Origin: Pseudomonas sp. PICF141
GTDB lineage: Bacteria > Pseudomonadota > Gammaproteobacteria > Pseudomonadales > Pseudomonadaceae
Length of the DNA: 64,000 nucleotides
Direction: 5' to 3'
Assembly (NCBI RefSeq): GCF_002286815.1
Contig: NZ_MUNM01000076.1
Location: 78,042-142,041 of the forward strand
Shown: in pieces, positions 61,667-64,000 of the stretch
How positions within the stretch are numbered: the first letter of the stretch is position 1
How the letters are laid out: each line of letters starts with the position of its first letter
Translations under genes and position numbers: made by a program
Notes under the pieces: model-generated
The model's input: the letters and a program-made list of their open reading frames with translations, nothing else
Database searches by the model: none
Told to the model about the DNA's origin: nothing

Positions 61667-64000
61667 ATGTTCGAACCTGACAAGGTCCTGGCCTTGAACA
61701 ATGCCATTGGCCTGCTCGTGGTCACTGCCATGGACCCCGAACAGCCGGACGTCGAAGCGTTGCTCGGTGACTTTCGACTCTGCCTCAACGACTACGAGGC
61801 CTGGGCGGAAAACTTCTGGACCGTTGGGGCACTGGATGTCGAACAGGTGTTCAAGGTCGGCAACGAAGTCCGGCTCAGCGCCCCGAAGGATTCCACTACC
61901 CCTGTCAGTTCAACGCTCGCCATGTGCCCTGCCAGCGGTCCGTTGACCCTGGTGCACCTGTTTGAAGCCGCACGTTTCGTGCCGATCGGCGATACGCCGG
62001 TGATGCTCGAACCGGTTATCTCGCAGCGTAAGGGGGAACTGACGTTCGGTGAGCCCGTCCACGAAATCATCGGCCCCAGCGGCATCCTCGAAATCCCCGA
62101 CTGCTGGCGTGGCCAGCGTTATCGCATCACCTTCTTTCCCAACGTTGGCGCTGATCACGTCAAAGCGCTCTATGCCTCCTATCAAGGCGTGATCGGCGAG
62201 CTGGAAGGCTGGTTGCGCAATGAATGGTCGAATGAATTCGAGCCTTTATGGGCAGGTTTCTCCGAGGCAACCTTCACTCAGCGCTACGGCCTGCTGCAAC
62301 AGGCCGACTGGCGCGGCCTCGAGCGTGCGCTGCAGGGTTTGTGGGATGACGTGAAGCAGGTCTACGCCCTGGTGGCAGATCTGCAAGCCAATAGCGAAAA
62401 ACTCCTTGAATACCTGACCGAAGGCGAGCTTGAGACGCTGCTCGATGCCTCGTCTGAAGCCATCGCCAATGTGTTGCTGATGTTGAGCGATGAGCCATTG
62501 ATGTTCATCCATCTCGCCGCCTTCATCAGCTGGATGAAGATGTTACCGCCGCAGCACATCGCTGAAGTCGTGGCGCACATTCGTACAGAATTATTGATCA
62601 GTTTCCTGCTGGTGCGTCTCACCGGCCCTACGGGCCTGAAGCTCGGCATGAGCGCCAAAGTACTGGACAAGATCAAGTCCCGGCAGGCGCGACAGTGGTT
62701 GGCGGCGGCCAGTTTGCGACTGGCCGAACTAACGGCCAAATCTGACCTGACAGCCCACGCTGGCGCGCTCAAACCGCTCGTGGTCAGCGCGCGAAATGCA
62801 CCGCTGAAACCTGCACCAACCGTTCCGCTACAGATCAGTGCCGGCGACTCGCCGGTTATGCAGGTGAACAATCCAGTCGCCATCGCTCGCGACAAATCCA
62901 ACGCCATGACCCGGCTGGGGCGTCACGAACCTCACGACGATGCACCGAGTCAGGCGAAAACCCCTAACGGCGACAGCACCGATTGCGCGGCACTGACCTG
63001 CACCAACGGCTGCCCGGTGTCGATGGTCACCGGTGAAGAGCTGCTAACCCTCACCGACGGTTCGTTGGACGGCATCCTGTCGTTCGACTTCACCCGGCTC
63101 TACCGCACCAGCGCGGCGCAAGTCGATTGCGGGCTGGGCTTTGGCTGGAGCCATTCGCTCGCCCATCGGCTGGAAATCGAGGGTGATCAGGTCGTCTGGA
63201 TCGACCACGAGAACCGCCGCACCACCTTTCCGCTGCCAAACCGCGAACGCCCGGCGATTCACAACAGCCTGTCACGCGCGGCGATTTACCTTGGGAATGA
63301 GTCGGAAGAATTGATTCTTGCGTTGGCCGGCGAGACGAGCCGGTTCTATCACTTTCAAGAGGGTCGCTTGACGGCGATCAGCGACGCCTACAACAACCGA
63401 CTCCACATCACTCGCGACCGTCAGCAGCGCATCCAGCGCCTCGATAACGGCGCCGGTCGTTCCCTGCTGTTGTGCTACGAGCGCAGGCACCTCGTCGCCA
63501 TCGAATATCAGTCGTTTCATCCCACCGATGCTGGAGGTGAAGCCTGGCGTACAGAGCAGACGCTGATTTTCTATCGCTACGACGCCCGCCAACGCTTGAT
63601 CGAAACGACCAACGCCGCCGGTGAAAGCGAGCGTTACGATTACGACGACCAGCACGTGATTCTGCAGCGGCAACTGGCCGGTGGGGCGAGTTTTTTCTGG
63701 GAGTGGGAACGGTCCGGCAAGGCCGCGCGCTGTATCCGCCATTGGGCGTCGTTTTCGCAGATGGACACGCGTTACGTCTGGGACGACGAGGGCCGCGTCA
63801 CCGTCCAGAACCTCGATGGCAGCGAAGAGGTTTACGTCCACGACGACCGTGCGCGGCTGGTGCGCAAGGTTGAGTTGGACGGTGGCGAACACCTCAAGGC
63901 TTATGACGATCAGGGCCGCTTGGTGGCCGAACAGGATCCGCTCGGCGCCGTCACCGAATACCGCTACGACGAAGTCGGACGGCTGGTGGCGCTGATTCCA
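61667..64000 (+). CDS. Rhs/YD-repeat protein, N-terminal part (runs off the window)
   Basis: From the ATG at 61667 (GAGGGA eight bases upstream) 778 codons stay open to the window end. Residues 1-440 are a mixed, partly helical region (for example EKLLEYLTEGELETLLDAS) with no PAAR motif. A CPVSMVTGEE..TDG DUF6531-type segment starts near residue 448, followed by Rhs/YD repeats (YDARQRLIETTNAAGE; YDDQGRLVAEQDPLG; YRYDEVGRL). Such proteins usually carry a toxin domain at the unseen C-terminus and a small immunity gene behind it. Confidence 0.88.
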   Translation, partial: MFEPDKVLALNNAIGLLVVTAMDPEQPDVEALLGDFRLCLNDYEAWAENFWTVGALDVEQVFKVGNEVRLSAPKDSTTPVSSTLAMCPASGPLTLVHLFEAARFVPIGDTPVMLEPVISQRKGELTFGEPVHEIIGPSGILEIPDCWRGQRYRITFFPNVGADHVKALYASYQGVIGELEGWLRNEWSNEFEPLWAGFSEATFTQRYGLLQQADWRGLERALQGLWDDVKQVYALVADLQANSEKLLEYLTEGELETLLDASSEAIANVLLMLSDEPLMFIHLAAFISWMKMLPPQHIAEVVAHIRTELLISFLLVRLTGPTGLKLGMSAKVLDKIKSRQARQWLAAASLRLAELTAKSDLTAHAGALKPLVVSARNAPLKPAPTVPLQISAGDSPVMQVNNPVAIARDKSNAMTRLGRHEPHDDAPSQAKTPNGDSTDCAALTCTNGCPVSMVTGEELLTLTDGSLDGILSFDFTRLYRTSAAQVDCGLGFGWSHSLAHRLEIEGDQVVWIDHENRRTTFPLPNRERPAIHNSLSRAAIYLGNESEELILALAGETSRFYHFQEGRLTAISDAYNNRLHITRDRQQRIQRLDNGAGRSLLLCYERRHLVAIEYQSFHPTDAGGEAWRTEQTLIFYRYDARQRLIETTNAAGESERYDYDDQHVILQRQLAGGASFFWEWERSGKAARCIRHWASFSQMDTRYVWDDEGRVTVQNLDGSEEVYVHDDRARLVRKVELDGGEHLKAYDDQGRLVAEQDPLGAVTEYRYDEVGRLVALIP

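Noticed and set aside
1..64000. tRNA, rRNA, insertion sequence or prophage
   Set aside because: I saw no cloverleaf-type gene, transposase, integrase or phage structural gene on either strand.

Overview
The window is ordinary chromosome of a Pseudomonas, most probably the P. fluorescens group. The basis is recognisable Pseudomonas gene order (cmaX-crfX-cmpX-sigX-oprF, nasS-nasT, xdhABC-guaD, prpR-prpB-prpC-acnD-prpF-prpD, ppsA/ppsR), GC-rich codon use, and many REP-type palindromes built on a GGAGCGAGGCTTGCCCGCGA-like core. I saw no IS element, prophage, CRISPR array, rRNA or tRNA gene. Both edges cut genes: smc on the left and an Rhs-type protein on the right.

Layout. (1) 1-10.7 kb: partial smc with a GntR regulator, then a purine-catabolism block (xdhA, xdhB, xdhC, guaD), a second GntR regulator and a BenE-family transporter. 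(2) 10.3-19.4 kb: yggL, dacB, a CHASE-PAS-GGDEF diguanylate cyclase, rlmL, rmf with a strongly folded leader, and pyrD. (3) 19.5-31.3 kb: the nitrate-assimilation regulon. NasS (nitrate sensor) and NasT (ANTAR antiterminator) come first, then the nitrate transporter, a phosphatase-kinase fusion, nirB, nirD, the assimilatory nitrate reductase and the siroheme methyltransferase. Each of the three transcription units starts with a sigma-54-type promoter followed by hexaloop hairpins and an intrinsic terminator. This is the layout expected for NasT-controlled antitermination. (4) 31.5-35.5 kb: the envelope-stress block oprF-sigX-cmpX-crfX-cmaX. (5) 35.5-43.3 kb: rraA, an alpha/beta hydrolase, ppsA with divergent ppsR, and a MocR-type regulator divergent from an EamA exporter. 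(6) 43.4-52 kb: the methylcitrate cycle for propionate use, transcribed leftwards from prpR, with REP palindromes in three of its internal gaps. (7) 52.3-55.3 kb: a compact operon of a secreted retropepsin-like peptidase, an inactive transglutaminase with seven membrane helices, and an ATP-grasp ligase, whose substrate I cannot name. (8) 55.5-64 kb: pabB, thrH, cysH, a LysR/SDR divergent pair, a HAD phosphatase, and the N-terminal 778 codons of an Rhs-repeat protein.

The most informative non-coding signals are the three nas/nir leaders, two TGAC-N6-GTCA boxes upstream of xdhA, two TATTGTCGACA boxes upstream of prpR, the four-hairpin rmf leader, and REP pairs that share a conserved spacer. All assignments come from reading the sequence; no database search was run.
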